From NCBI GenBank assembly GCA_030998225.1, contig JAPYXD010000698.1, positions 21,033,001-21,097,000 of the forward strand: a stretch of 64,000 bases of DNA. Reading direction: 5' to 3'. A program made the translations under genes and the position numbers. The notes beneath the pieces are model-generated. The model did not search any database and had not been told where the DNA came from. It worked only from the letters and a program-made list of their open reading frames with translations. This document shows, one piece after another, positions 26,620 through 38,624 of the stretch. This DNA is from Diplolepis rosae (taxonomy: Eukaryota > Arthropoda > Insecta > Hymenoptera > Diplolepididae). Numbering within the stretch: position 1 is the first letter of the stretch; each line of letters begins with the position of its first letter.

Positions 26620-27000
26620 CGTCACGGGTATGCAGAGGTGCGCTTTTTATTTCGGCCAAGGGGTGCGTTGAGCTTCACCAGGGGGTGGTTTATAGGGGTA
26701 AGGGGTGTGCAGAAACGTGTTCGATCGACCCGCGAAACGTTAGCCCGTTTTCTCACTGCGACAGTCGTACGATAGACCTTCTAGGAATCAGAACTTGACT
26801 CTCGATGAATCAAGACACAAAAGCACACATCTTAATCTACCGGCTCTTTTAATTAATTATTTTTATAAATCAAACAAATTGAATGTGTGGCATAATAATA
26901 ACTAGGTCAGTGTGCTCTAGTTTCTCAGTAATAGCCCCGTTTTTTTTGTTTATTTTTTTATTTTTTTATTGACAACGATTATCATTGCGATGGTGAACGG
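26620..27000 (+). promoter_or_regulatory. Candidate promoter / 5' UTR of the VWC gene
   Basis: This is the only GC-balanced patch between KATNAL2 and the VWC gene, with CpG-bearing segments such as CGTGTTCGATCGACCCGCG near 26718. The first coding exon of the VWC gene follows acceptor-like sequence (CTGCTTCAG near 29400), so an upstream non-coding exon is expected. The assignment is by position only. Confidence 0.3.
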
Positions 27001-27954
27001 AATCACGTGCGGAAAAATGTAGAAGTAGACATCGAGATGCTGTACAAAGGTATTTTTTTAATTTGGAATATAAACCATTTTATAAGGGAACAGTTTAGAG
27101 ATGTTTTGGTGACATATTGAAAACTTTTTCATTATTTTGCATAAAAAATATTCAAATTTTTTTATGGTATCTTGTAGGTAAATGATAATTTATCAATTAT
27201 ATTTATAATTTATGAATATTATTAAATCGAATTGACAATTAGATACGAATAAAAATATTTGAAACTTTAAAAGGTCAAATCTCTGAGATATGAATTAGCT
27301 CTGAGAATTTTTAAATAATAGGAAAAAAGATTTTGAAACAGATTAAAGTAATTGAAAGTGATTATTCTTTACTTGGATAATTTTTTCTAAATTTTCAAAA
27401 AAAAATCCAAATTAAAAAGATGTTTTTTTAGAAGTGTAAGGGACAGAATGAGAATATAGAATTAGAAATTTTACAATGATTGCGTTAATAATAGAAGACT
27501 TTTGACAAAGGATCCCACGTGTCCTGACATTTCAGTTGATAGACGAGAGTCTGCAATTATTCTTCACACGTTTTAACAATACCAGACAGAGTGCATATAT
27601 CAAACGAACTACAGAACATACATTTAAATGATTAATTCTAAAATACATAAATGTAAAAGAATTTCTTCTCTGATAAGCTTGAAACAAAATCAGTTCTGAT
27701 AAATTTGAGTTTCTGTTTAAATGATGAATGATAATAGGTATATACTGATCAATACAAGTATTCTAAACAATAAATAATTCAACATTTACATAAAAAATAT
27801 AAAATTTCTAAAAGTGCATACAATTGCATATTGTCATGATTTAGGCATTTAAGAGTTAATTTTTAAAAATTGTATGTGGCCAAGCTATCAGAAATGGTTT
27901 AATGAAAAATTAAGCTTTCATTTATTGAAGTTACATTATTTTTAAAACTTGGTG

Positions 27955-28488
27955 TTAAGGTAGTTTTCATCCACGAAAATTAGACCTCAGGCAAAAATAG
28001 ATAATTTTGCTTTCAAGAATAGAAATATTATTACTGAAGGGCTATTTTGAAAGAGAAAAGATTATTTTACAAGATAAAAATTTGAAACAGAAAAATAATT
28101 TTATTAATAAATTTTATTTTTGACCCAAATTTTTTTTTATCGCTTCTTACCAAATTTTAAAAAATTATGCGATTCTAATAAATCATGAATCATTTTTTCT
28201 GAGGAAAGATTTCCGACAACTTCACCATTTCTGATTTTTAAAAATAAATTCTTTAATGGCTGAAACCATTAAAAAAACATTTTTCAGAACATTTTTATAA
28301 ACAAATTGCTGAATTTGATAATAATTTATTTATTTTCGAAAATTGGAAATGGTTAAGTTGTAGGGAATCTATTTCTTGAAAAAGTGGTTTGTAATTTATT
28401 AAAATCGCATAATTTTTTAAAATTTGGTATGAAGCGATAAGAAAATCTATCTATTTTTGCCTGAGGTCTAATTTTCGTGAACCTTAAG
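27955..28488. mobile_element. Palindromic element, family with TACCAAATTTT arms, copy 1
   Basis: Ends carry the inverted pair GAAAATTAGACCTCAGGC / GCCTGAGGTCTAATTTTC. The inner arms ATCGCTTCTTACCAAATTTT and AAATTTGGTATGAAGCGAT match in inverse. The left arm has an extra ~120 bp. Its inner part is related to the palindrome at 52984-53527. Non-coding. Confidence 0.75.
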
Positions 28489-29467
28489 CAATAAGAGAAA
28501 AAACTTCTATCAAAAATAAAAGTTTTAAAATGAATAATTTTTGTTCTATTAAAATTTTTTTATGAAAATAATGTTTTCTTTGATACGAACAATAATATTT
28601 TAACTCATGAATGTATAATTGAATCTGTTTTCCCAAGATTTGTTTTTCTGTGACATCAATTAAATTTGAATATCTATAAATAACAAATACAAAAAAATTT
28701 ATTTTCTCAACTTATTCTCATTGTAGAAAAATAAAATAAAAATCAATATGCCACTCCATGAAGAATGTATGTAACTATCATATCCAATAAAATTTGGCGA
28801 AATCTGATTCACAACAATAATTTTATAAAACATCTTATACATTTTGTACTGCAACTAAAAATAAATAATAATAAAAAATTGTATATAAAATAAAATCAAA
28901 ACTGCCATATGAAATTTAAATCGAGTATTTAAAAATAAAAGTCAATAACAAATTTCAAAATGCAATTAAGAAAAATTTACCTGTTTGTGATAAATAATAA
29001 TAATTCTTAAATACGCAATTATCGCGTGCTAATTTATTATTATACAATGACTTTATCAAGATCAGAAAATCAAAATTAGTTTCCACATTACAAACTTGAA
29101 TTCAAATAAAATATTTGTTGGATATTTGTCATCTACAGATGGTGTTGATAAACTCAAAATAATTTACAAGTGGTAAATGCTAAAAATGTCCATGTTTCTG
29201 AACCAAAGAAAAGACGTGGAGATGGGTAGAAATAACCGTGGGAAAAATGAAAAAAAAAATCTAAACTGAGTAATCAGTAGGAAAATTTATAATTCATAGC
29301 TGTTGTTCATTTATGGAACATATTTTTCATTTAATAGGGAATATGTTCCTACCGCCAGTACGTGCGAGAAGATTGTTGGAGAAATAAGTTTTGTTTGCTG
29401 CTTCAGTCCTCCGTAACAACAAAAATCCGATATATTGAAATCTCAGATATTGGATTAAAGCGAGACC

Positions 29468-32400
29468 ATGAAAACATTCTCAGATATAACAAGTGTCACT
29501 GCGGCAGGGAAATTCTGCTTAACAACTCTCTTTTTGCTTCTGGCCAAAACAGGTAATTTAATAATAACCAAAAACAATAAGTTTATTTTATTATAGAGAA
29601 AAATGTACCCTGTAGCAACAAAAAATAAAAATTAAAAAGTCAATGTCAGTATTCAAAGTATTCTTTTTACCTACTGCATTGACCTATTTAATAAAGTATT
29701 ATATTTATTATAATATTATTAAATTATATTATAATATTCATATATTTATTTTATAGAAGAATTTGCTCGTTTAATATTTTACCTGTGAAGTAAATAATTT
29801 GATTGATAAATTTAACAGAATTTTAAGAATATTAAGGAAAAATAAAACCATTTTCCACTTCAGTTTTTAACAGCAGGTCTGTTAGTTCAAAGTGGAATCA
29901 ATCTTTCCGAAGTACGTAGATAAATAAGGAGCTTCTTATCTTATATCCTGATTTATAAAGGATATATAAAATTGCATCTCTAAGCTAATTTTCTGACGAG
30001 TTTTTTTTTTTAATTTTATCTAAAAATTACCCTTTAAATCTAAGTCAGTTAGAATTTTTAATAATTTCAATTAGTCGAAAGTGATTGATTTTCCGTTAAC
30101 AATGATTGACTTTCAGTCAGAAATGACTGATTAAAATTATTAAGAATTCTTATTCAGATAATATGTTACGAAAATGTCAATTTTGAATCCCTCACTCCTA
30201 TAATGAAAAAAATAGTATGGACTGCCTCGCCTCCAATTTTCAATATTTTCAAAAATATTTTTATCATTTGATCTTCAATTTTAAAACACCAAATAGCGAG
30301 CTAAATAATTATATAAATACAACACGAAAATTACATTTAGAGATTTAAAAAAATATTTTTTCATTTGCTTAAATAAATTTTTATTCATATATTTTCATTT
30401 TTATTATCATTTTCTGTAAAAACGAGTTTTTTAAAAAATCTTATCTAAAAATTACCCTTTAAATCTAAGTCAGTTAGAATTTTTAATAATTTCAATTAGT
30501 CGAAAGTGATTGATTTTCCGTTAACAATGATTGACTTTCAGTCAGAAATGACTGATTGTAAAGTAAGAAGTCAGCCACTGATTAAAATTATCAAGAATTC
30601 AGATTCAGATAATATGTTACAAAATTGCCAATTTTGGATCCCTCCCTCCGATAATGAAAAAAATATTATGGACTGCCTCGCCTCCAATTTTCAATATTTT
30701 CAAAAATATTTTTATCATTTGATTTTCAATTTTAAAACACCAAATAGCGAGCTAAATAATTATATAAATACGACACGATAATGTTAAGCTATAAGTTGCA
30801 TTTTGAGATTTAAAAAAATACTTGTTCATTTGTTCAAATAAATTACGTAGCAGTGTCGAACCCTCTTCCAAAAAACTTTGAAATTATTTTTACAAGAAGT
30901 TCATTTTGATTTTTTAGACGCATTGGAAGAAAATTGTACGGACTTTCAGGGTGGAACTGTGAAACATGGATTGCTGTATGTTCCTGGACCTGCAGTCTGC
31001 AGCCTTTGTGTATGTTATCATTCGGAACCCATGTGGTGCCAAGCCATTTACTGCACACCACCTTACGTAAGTAATTTTTCATTAACTTCGTTTTATAAGC
31101 CAAAAAAGAGAATGAAGCAAGAATAGAAATAAAAGAGAAATGATTTACTTCATTTTTCTGAGATGGCAAAGTTCCAGAGTAATTTTCAGTTAATCATAAA
31201 ATTGTGACATTCTTGTTACTAACTGCAATGAAGAAAATTAAAAATGAATATTTTAATTAATTAGAATTGCATTTTATATTTGATGTCAATTAATATTTAC
31301 TTTTTTCAAGGTGACATTTTTTACCTGAGCTGCTATTTATAACGAGTAAATACTCTCTGAAGGGAAAATGATTTTTCAATTTATTCAAATTTAGTCAAAA
31401 AATTTAATGCTATTTCGGAAGAGATTAAATAAAAAATTATGGTCAATAATTCTTACTCAATTTTATCATGGGGAAAGAATTTGGAAAGGTGAGGAATATA
31501 TTTGGTAGCATGGAAAAAATAGTAGATAAAGAATTTTTAAAGAAATAATTGTAAAGTTCAAATTTATAAAGTGAATTAATTTATTTATGGCTCTACGGAC
31601 TTTAAGGAACTTTAAGGATTCATACTTACTGTTTGATTTTCTGTATCTGTTTTTACAATTATCAAATAAATTCCTAAAGATCATTGGAATGATTTACGCT
31701 TTTGCAAAAAATTTCAATTTTCAAAGGGAAAAGAAAAATTTGCCTGTTTTATTCAAATGTTTTGATCCAACTTATCGTAAGTGGCACTCAAAAATTGAAA
31801 AATACATTTTACGTCCAGGAAATGCAAGAATGGGATGAGAATGTATTCGTCTTGTAGATTTTTTCATTTTCTGAATAAAATTGTTTATTGATTTTTTTCA
31901 AGTTTTAAAATACCGTAACTTTGTATGAAATAAAATTGCACTTGAATCGGATCTTCTTTTCGAAACATATTGAGTTAATATACCCTATTCTATTCGTAAA
32001 ACTACGTATCTGCCTAACGAAATAATTTGTTTATATTAATAAGATCATAGAATAAATTTGGATAAAAGCAGGTGACTGACATAAATGAAAAAGTGTTTTA
32101 AAAAGGAAAATTATTTCAGATGAAAAAGTAAATTGCAAAGAAAAAGTGAAGACTAAAGAGAAGATAGAAAATGATTCATATGCATAGGTATTGGATAGAA
32201 ATTGATAGGAAAAGATTAGATAATTTTCGATTTAAAAAGATAGAAAATTATTGCCATGTGGGAAACAAACAATAATAAATAGAAGGATAAGATGATGTCA
32301 CATTAATGAAAAAATAAAAAAGGATTGGTCTAAATACGAGTAAAAAGAAACAGATAAACCTACTTTTAACCTGAAAAAAATAATAGTACTTTCACTTTAT

Positions 32401-35400
32401 TGGCTGCCATAATTATTTTTCTGGTTGATGTTACTATCTGCATTTTTATTTCAAAAACTCAGGTAGGAATATCAACCAGAAAAGTATTTATACTAAGTGA
32501 TAAGGTGTGACATAATTTGCAAGTCAAAGTATTAGGTTCAACTATTTTTTTCAGTGTATCTATTTCAATTTTACGTATTTAAAATGATTAAAATGGATAA
32601 TAATTAAATTATAATTTACTTCTAGCAGATATGGTAAAGAAACTCTGTATAACTATTCTTATTAAAAGTTTGGTTTCAAAGTTGTACAATAATTATTTTT
32701 ATAATAGAAAAATAAATATGAACATTCACCCCATTAGGGAATATAATTATTTTTATATAATAGCAGAACATTTTTGAAAAACATCAAACTATTTTTAAGA
32801 ATTTACAAAAATGTTACTATTAAACATTAATGGGTTTTTACTCAGTGATTTAAAAAAATTTTAACTTTTTATATCAATGAAATATCAGTTTTGATGCATA
32901 AGTGAGAGTTTGAATCGGATATCCTAATTTACAACTTCGTTCCCCAAGGCTTGGAAACGAAGTTTTCATTCGTTAGAGATTTTCACAAGTTATTCGATCG
33001 TTCCAATTAGATTTTTCTGATAAATATCCACGGTTCGTGTAAAAATAAAGCTATGAAAAATGACTGGAGCTCGCTCATGCAAAATGAAACGATAAAGCTT
33101 TTAATTTTTGTTGAGCATGTTTTAATTACAAAAATTCACATAATCTCAGTTTATGTGACTGTCAGAAATAATGAAATTTTGTCATAAAATAATTTTACTA
33201 ATTAGCTAACTGAAATTTGTGCATGTAAATTATGAATCCGAAGAGTTCACAAAACACCTGAAACATAAAAAAATAAGTTGGAGTTTGGATAATTTGATTC
33301 CATTTAATAAGAAAATTGAATTGAGATTTTAATGATAAATATATAAATTACTTTGATTTAATCAGGATTAAAATTTCTGCAAATTACAATATTTCAGAAA
33401 GTATAAAATATTTTGTTCTGTAAAATGTTCTACTTTTATTTTTTCACTCGGTAATCAAGAGAGTGGGTTTTTTTAATATTTTTTTAAGGTATTTTCTTCA
33501 GAAAAAGGCAGTTCTTTGAGATAAGTGTTCATTAGGGAAAATAGGAATACGTTACCCGAAAAAGGTTGCTTCAATTTTTATTTGAGGGAAATTTTTAATT
33601 GCAAAAAAATATCATCACTAAAGTGGTAATGCAATTTAAGTTTTTTTGAAAACTCTACCATTAACAAGTATTTTTATTTATTCAAAATTCAATTTTTGAA
33701 ATTTTCAGGTACGAAAAGACAGAAAAATTAAAAAGTATTTTAATGGAAAGTTTGCACTCTTGACAGAATTGGCTTGAGGCTTATTTGTCTTTCTGAAAAT
33801 AGTTTTCTGAATCTTGCATCACTCCATTCTTGCCCCTTCAAACTTTACTAAAGCTTCAATTTACTTATGAAATATACTTTGAAACTTTGAAATTTGTAAA
33901 TTTTCATTTCTACTTGGATATTTAAAGTTAATTCACTTCGTTAAGCAAATTTTATACGATGCATGAAACGTAATTTATAATCACTCACGACGTTATTTTG
34001 AATTTATGAGAGGGTAATCATATTTTTATTCAAAGCTTTTTCGCCCTGGGCTTAGTGAACATTTTGATCTTGAAAGTAGACGTTTTATAATTGGATGTCA
34101 GATATTAACATGAATAGCAATCGATCCAAAAAATTTAATTTAAATTAAATTCATGAATAATATTCAAGAAGATCTAAAATAATAAGACTTTACCATCTTT
34201 CTAAAGAATTTATATAATTTATATAATTTTGACATTCTTATTATAGTTTTTTATTCATATCAGAAAAGCCATTAAAAGCAACTATATTTCTCCAATTTCT
34301 CTGAGAGTAATTTTCTATCAAGCTCGCAAACTTTCGGGTCAAATAATTATTGCGATTGCATTGTTGGGAATTCGTTATTCCTACTGTTTTACTCTAAAGT
34401 TGATGCTAAATTGTTACGGTTAGGATATTTTAATTAAGTTTCAATTCCGCATATAAATAGAATACAAAGAAACTCTGAATGACAATAGTAAACTTGATTT
34501 ACAGGTATTCATCACTAAATTATATTACAGTATATTTAATTAAACCATTTGAAATTTTTTATTACAGATCATAAATGATATTGAAAATCAAATAAATGTA
34601 TATTTTCACATCAATACAGACGCGTCGCAGGCACTCGAATTGCAACAAAACTAAAACGATATTTGAAACTTCATTTTCTGATAAAATCGGAGTTCGATAT
34701 AATAGCAAAAGTTACTTTATATATACAGATATACTTTAAAGGCTCAACAAAGTAACTTTTGTCTTTTATTAAAATATAGAAGTACGTCGAAGAAATCCTT
34801 TAGATTTATTTGATTTACATACTAAGTTTTATCATTAAATTTAACTTTATATATTTTACTCTTTACAAGTTTAAAAAGCTTTTAAAAATAATTTTACTTT
34901 GTAATAAATAGTATTTTAATCACAAATATCATCTTTATTATAGTGTAAATGTCTTCTTAGAATAATATAACAACTCTGGTTTTTTTCACGTAGAAATGGG
35001 TAAAGCTATAACAATTTTTAACGAAAGATATGTATCTTTTTGTAGGAAAGTGTTATTCCTACTTAAAATTACAATTACCACATTATTGTGATTAAAATCT
35101 TAATTCAGTTTAATTAGATTAAAATCAAAATGTGCTGGTCTGTGAATCTGATAAGCTCACTCTACTATCCTCTTGAATCCTTTTCTGATTATATTTTTCA
35201 AAGTCTATGCTGATGATCAAAGGTTTGTGCCAACAATGGTTATATACAGATAATTAGGTCACGACGGACACTCGATTTATGTGTTTATACAGTTATAGCT
35301 GTAAGTCTAGTTAAGATATAACAGAGGTTTATCAATCCGGAAATGTCAATTAACCGCTGTTTGATTTTTTCCCACAGAAATGTAAGAGGTTTCGAGTCGG

Positions 35401-35569
35401 GGAGAGATGCTGTGAATTTGAGTGCCTTGATGGAACTGATACGGATTGGACTGGTCCAGATCTCATCATAGCTACTGGATCATCATCCAGCCTTCATGAT
35501 CGAGGGTTTTTAAGACTTGTGCTGATATTTTCAATTTTAATAGCGTCCAATCATATCAGAACTAAATGA
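29468..35569 (+). CDS. Small secreted VWC-domain protein, probably GPI-anchored
   Basis: Three exons, 29468-29552, 30918-31066 and 35378-35569, splice in frame to 141 residues. Residues 1-28 are a signal peptide with a hydrophobic core ([10 protein letters not shown]). Residues ~35-95 hold ten cysteines in von Willebrand factor type C order, including the diagnostic CSLCVC and CCEFEC clusters. The tail has a small-residue stretch (ATGSSSS) followed by a short hydrophobic segment ([10 protein letters not shown]) and a few polar residues, typical of a GPI attachment signal or a weak membrane anchor. VWC proteins often bind BMP-type ligands; no specific partner can be inferred. No single exon exceeds 64 codons and a 4.3-kb intron splits the domain, so it is easily missed. 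I do not recognise a named orthologue. Confidence 0.8.
30013..30800. repeat. Direct duplication of a ~320-bp segment, ~420-bp period
   Basis: Sequence starting TTATCTAAAAATTACCCTTT at about 30017 recurs at about 30437, and both copies continue to ATAGCGAGCTAAATAATTAT (about 30290 and 30745). They are nearly identical except for about 30 extra bases in copy 2 near 30560. The segment contains ACTGATT/GTCAGAAATGACTGATT words resembling the MITE at 12399. It lies in intron 1 of the VWC gene. Confidence 0.88.
31067..35377. other. 4.3-kb intron of the VWC gene
   Basis: Extremely AT-rich, with no exon, RNA gene or strong repeat identified. A weak short inverted pair (CTGAAAAAAATA near 32371, TATTTTTTTCAG near 32545) could mark a small MITE. 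Confidence 0.4.
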
Positions 35570-36429
35570 TAATACTTCAATTCCAAAAGCACTAAATTCA
35601 AGCAAAAGAAATTTTAATAAATCAGGACTGAGCAGCTTCATAATTTCAAAAAATATATTCAATTTTATATTTTATAGTCTAGAAAATAAGTTTTCTATTT
35701 GCGCATATTTTATAACTGAATAAAAAGTTAACTTAATTTTTCAAATTTATCATAAAAATTTGACACACTTCTGGTTGAAGATTCAAATATATATCAGATA
35801 TAAGGCTATTGCAATCATAATTAAAAGAACACTATTCTTTTAATTAATTTCAAATCCTTTCTTTAAATACAAAAATATTCTGAAAACAAAGAATACTTCA
35901 AGCCCAAGCACAATAATATTTTTTCTTATTTTACACAAATTGAAGTACGAAAATAATTATAAATTTTAGTGTTACAAACGCCTAAGATAAATTGATTGAA
36001 CTGAGAAGTTTTCAGCAAAGCAAAAATTGAATTTTAAGACCTTTTTAATCAAGATAGGTTGACTCTGTAAGGCCATTATCTCTGCAGTCTTTCACTTCTA
36101 CTTCTTCTCTAAATCTAGCTTTTACGGCTAAAGCTTCTACAGTATTTTTGATTGTTTTAACCCTTTTATGTAGTAGCATCAGCATTAAGGCAAGAATTTA
36201 GTATGATAGAAACACGTTAAAGAATGTTTCACGGATCTAACTTTGAAAACTGGAACGATAAAATCGTAAAAGTGTATACTATGTAAAAACGCTTGAAAGG
36301 AAATGTCCATGAGAATAGATGTTATCACTTGAGGGCATATGATACTTAGGAAATTAGTAAATTTGATTGATTTTAGGTTTCTACATATTTGTGCCTAAAT
36401 TACATGGAATTTTGTTTAGAAAATTGAAA

Positions 36430-36570
36430 AAATGTTGGAGAAAATAAAAACGGACGTAAATAGACTACTTTTGGTTTAGAAAATGTAAAAAAGTTAAATT
36501 TTAGAAAAATTCATCGGAAACATTTTTTTTTATCTACGTCCGTTTTCATTTTCTCTACAATTTCCCGAAT
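36430..36570. repeat. Small inverted repeat
   Basis: GAGAAAATAAAAACGGACGT is matched in inverse by ACGTCCGTTTTCATTTTCTC, with about 75 bp between. A MITE-sized palindrome without coding capacity. Confidence 0.6.
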
Positions 36571-37821
36571 CTTGAAGGCTACATTAATTAATTAATGCTA
36601 CTTTTCTCAAGTATAACATGTTCTTAAAGAAGGACTACAGTACTTCATTAGAATAGGAATCGTAGATTGGAAACAAAGAATTTGAAATTTATATTATAAT
36701 AAGTTAGAAAATCTTTAGGGACAACCAAGAATAAACTAAAGAGAACAGGAAATTCCGGGATTTTCAATCATTTTTTATTCATAGCAATTTATCATTTTAA
36801 ATAGCGGATCAAATAAGAACCGAGAAAAAATTGAGCGTGAATCTCAAATAAAAATTATGAAAATTCGAAAACGTTTTTTTGCCAGAACTTTGTTCATTCG
36901 CTATTAGGATTCCAGTTAATCAAGTACCAATGCTTTCAAGAGGCTTGACATTTTTCAGATTGCACGGCCTTATTGTTGGAACTTTGTAATTTTATCAATG
37001 AAGAATTTTCTATTTTTAAAAACTCATATAGCCATCTTTCTCTAGGATCTTATTAAAATTCATCAGTATCATGTGTTAAGTGTCAATAATAAATACAACA
37101 GAATTACAAATTTTTATTTTCACATCATTAATTCAAATAAAGAAATTATTTAAGAAATATTTTAAAGTCTTCTCATTTTTAAAGCAACATAAAATAAGCA
37201 AAGTAGTATAAAAAATATATCATTGGATTTTACAATGGGACCTACTTCAGCGCTTTAAAAAGACGCGCCGATGTGATTATATTATGGTGCAGACTAAACT
37301 GAATTTATCAATTTTTTTCATTTTTAGGATAAAAGACATAAATCTATACCTGATATTTTTCTTCAGAGATGTATGTAGATATAAAAAATTAATCATCAAT
37401 AGAAATAAATGTTACAAATTCAATATTATCCAAATCGATATATCAATAGATTTTTAAATCTCCAGATAATGTCTCTGTCCTCATTTTCTGAATGTATTAA
37501 TGTTACTAATAGATTTAATTTAATTTTGCAATACCCTATTCTTATCATTCAGCGCTTTTTCGAGGCTTCATATAAAGTTACTAAGTTATTACAAAAACAA
37601 TTTTTCAAACGATTGAATCATTTGGAACTGTGAACATCGATGCGAAGCAAAAAACGTAATGTGTGATTATTGAGACTGGGTGATCGATGATTGCTGCCAA
37701 TATTTTTTATAAGCACAATGAGCAATGTAATCGACCAAGCTAGTTAAATTTCCGTCGTAAAATAAAGTTTGTACTTCCAAGTAGGTATGCATAAGAGTAT
37801 CGGAAATTCCGTTATTGTAGA

Positions 37822-38240
37822 GCAATACAATGCATTTTTAAACTGAAGATATATCTGTATGTAATCCAATGATACGTATTATTATAATAAATATGAAACA
37901 ATGTTTTATCATCGAGGGGCCTTTTATGTATAAAATCATGCTGAGTTCAATGTACATTATCAAAATCTATACCGACATTAAAAAAATGTATCGTTATGAT
38001 TATTGAAAACTTTTTTATGTTCATTGACACCCTATTTGATTTTAGTAGTGAGACTTTTATTTTCCATCGATATGAAAATTGTAAAATTACTGGATTAACA
38101 TTTTCATTTAATTTTTTCCAAGTATAATCTTTAAAAATGATCAATAATTTAAATGAATATGGACTTATTTTGTTTATTAAGCAATTAAATTTAGAAATTG
38201 GTTTTATGTTCTGGAAATGTAGCCATTTTTATACAAAATA
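37822..38240 (+). repeat. ~420-bp duplicated segment, copy 1
   Basis: It begins GCAATACAATGCATTTTTAA and is almost identical to 39145-39577. Only scattered substitutions and a short insertion near the end of copy 2 differ. Copies are direct and 1323 bp apart. Confidence 0.9.
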
Positions 38241-38624
38241 GTTAAAAAAATTAATTTTAAAGTTTATGATGGCAAAGCTTAAAGAAATCATTAAAGTGAG
38301 CTCTTATTAATTAAAATTCAATCACTTTCAGAGTAAAATTAGAAAATTTAAAAAAATATTACACTACAGTAACTGTATTTACAAAAACCTTCTCATATGA
38401 TGAAAATGTAAAAAGACATTATTTATATTCTATAATTCTTTCCAAATGAAGTAAACATTTCACGCTCAGAATATGTGTTGAGTGATAGTAGTAACATTTT
38501 TTAAAGTGCCTATCATTCTTAAATCAATAATAAATTATCTATAATCTATAACGATTTTTTAACAATAATAAGTGATTTAAGACCCGCATAAAAATAGTTG
38601 ATTTCGAAACAATTTAAACTGCCT

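Larger units (their letters stand above)
25000..29467. other. Gene-poor stretch upstream of the VWC gene
   Basis: Between the KATNAL2 start and the VWC-protein start I see no coding exon. It holds a palindromic element (25436-25826), a more GC-rich patch (about 26620-27000) that may be a promoter or 5' exon, and a second palindrome (27955-28488). Confidence 0.5.
35570..38624. other. Intergenic between VWC gene and NIT2
   Basis: Convergent 3' ends of the two genes flank this region. It contains a small palindrome (about 36430-36570, arms AAAACGGACGT / ACGTCCGTTTT) and the first copy of a ~420-bp duplicated segment (37822-38240). No gene is seen. Confidence 0.45.

Noticed and set aside
29362..29556. 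64-codon frame around the first VWC exon
   Set aside because: Wrong frame. The true start at 29468 is in another frame, gives a signal peptide and splices in phase to the VWC exon.
30843..31169. 108-codon minus-strand frame over the VWC exon
   Set aside because: Antisense shadow; the plus strand shows the cysteine pattern and correct splice sites.
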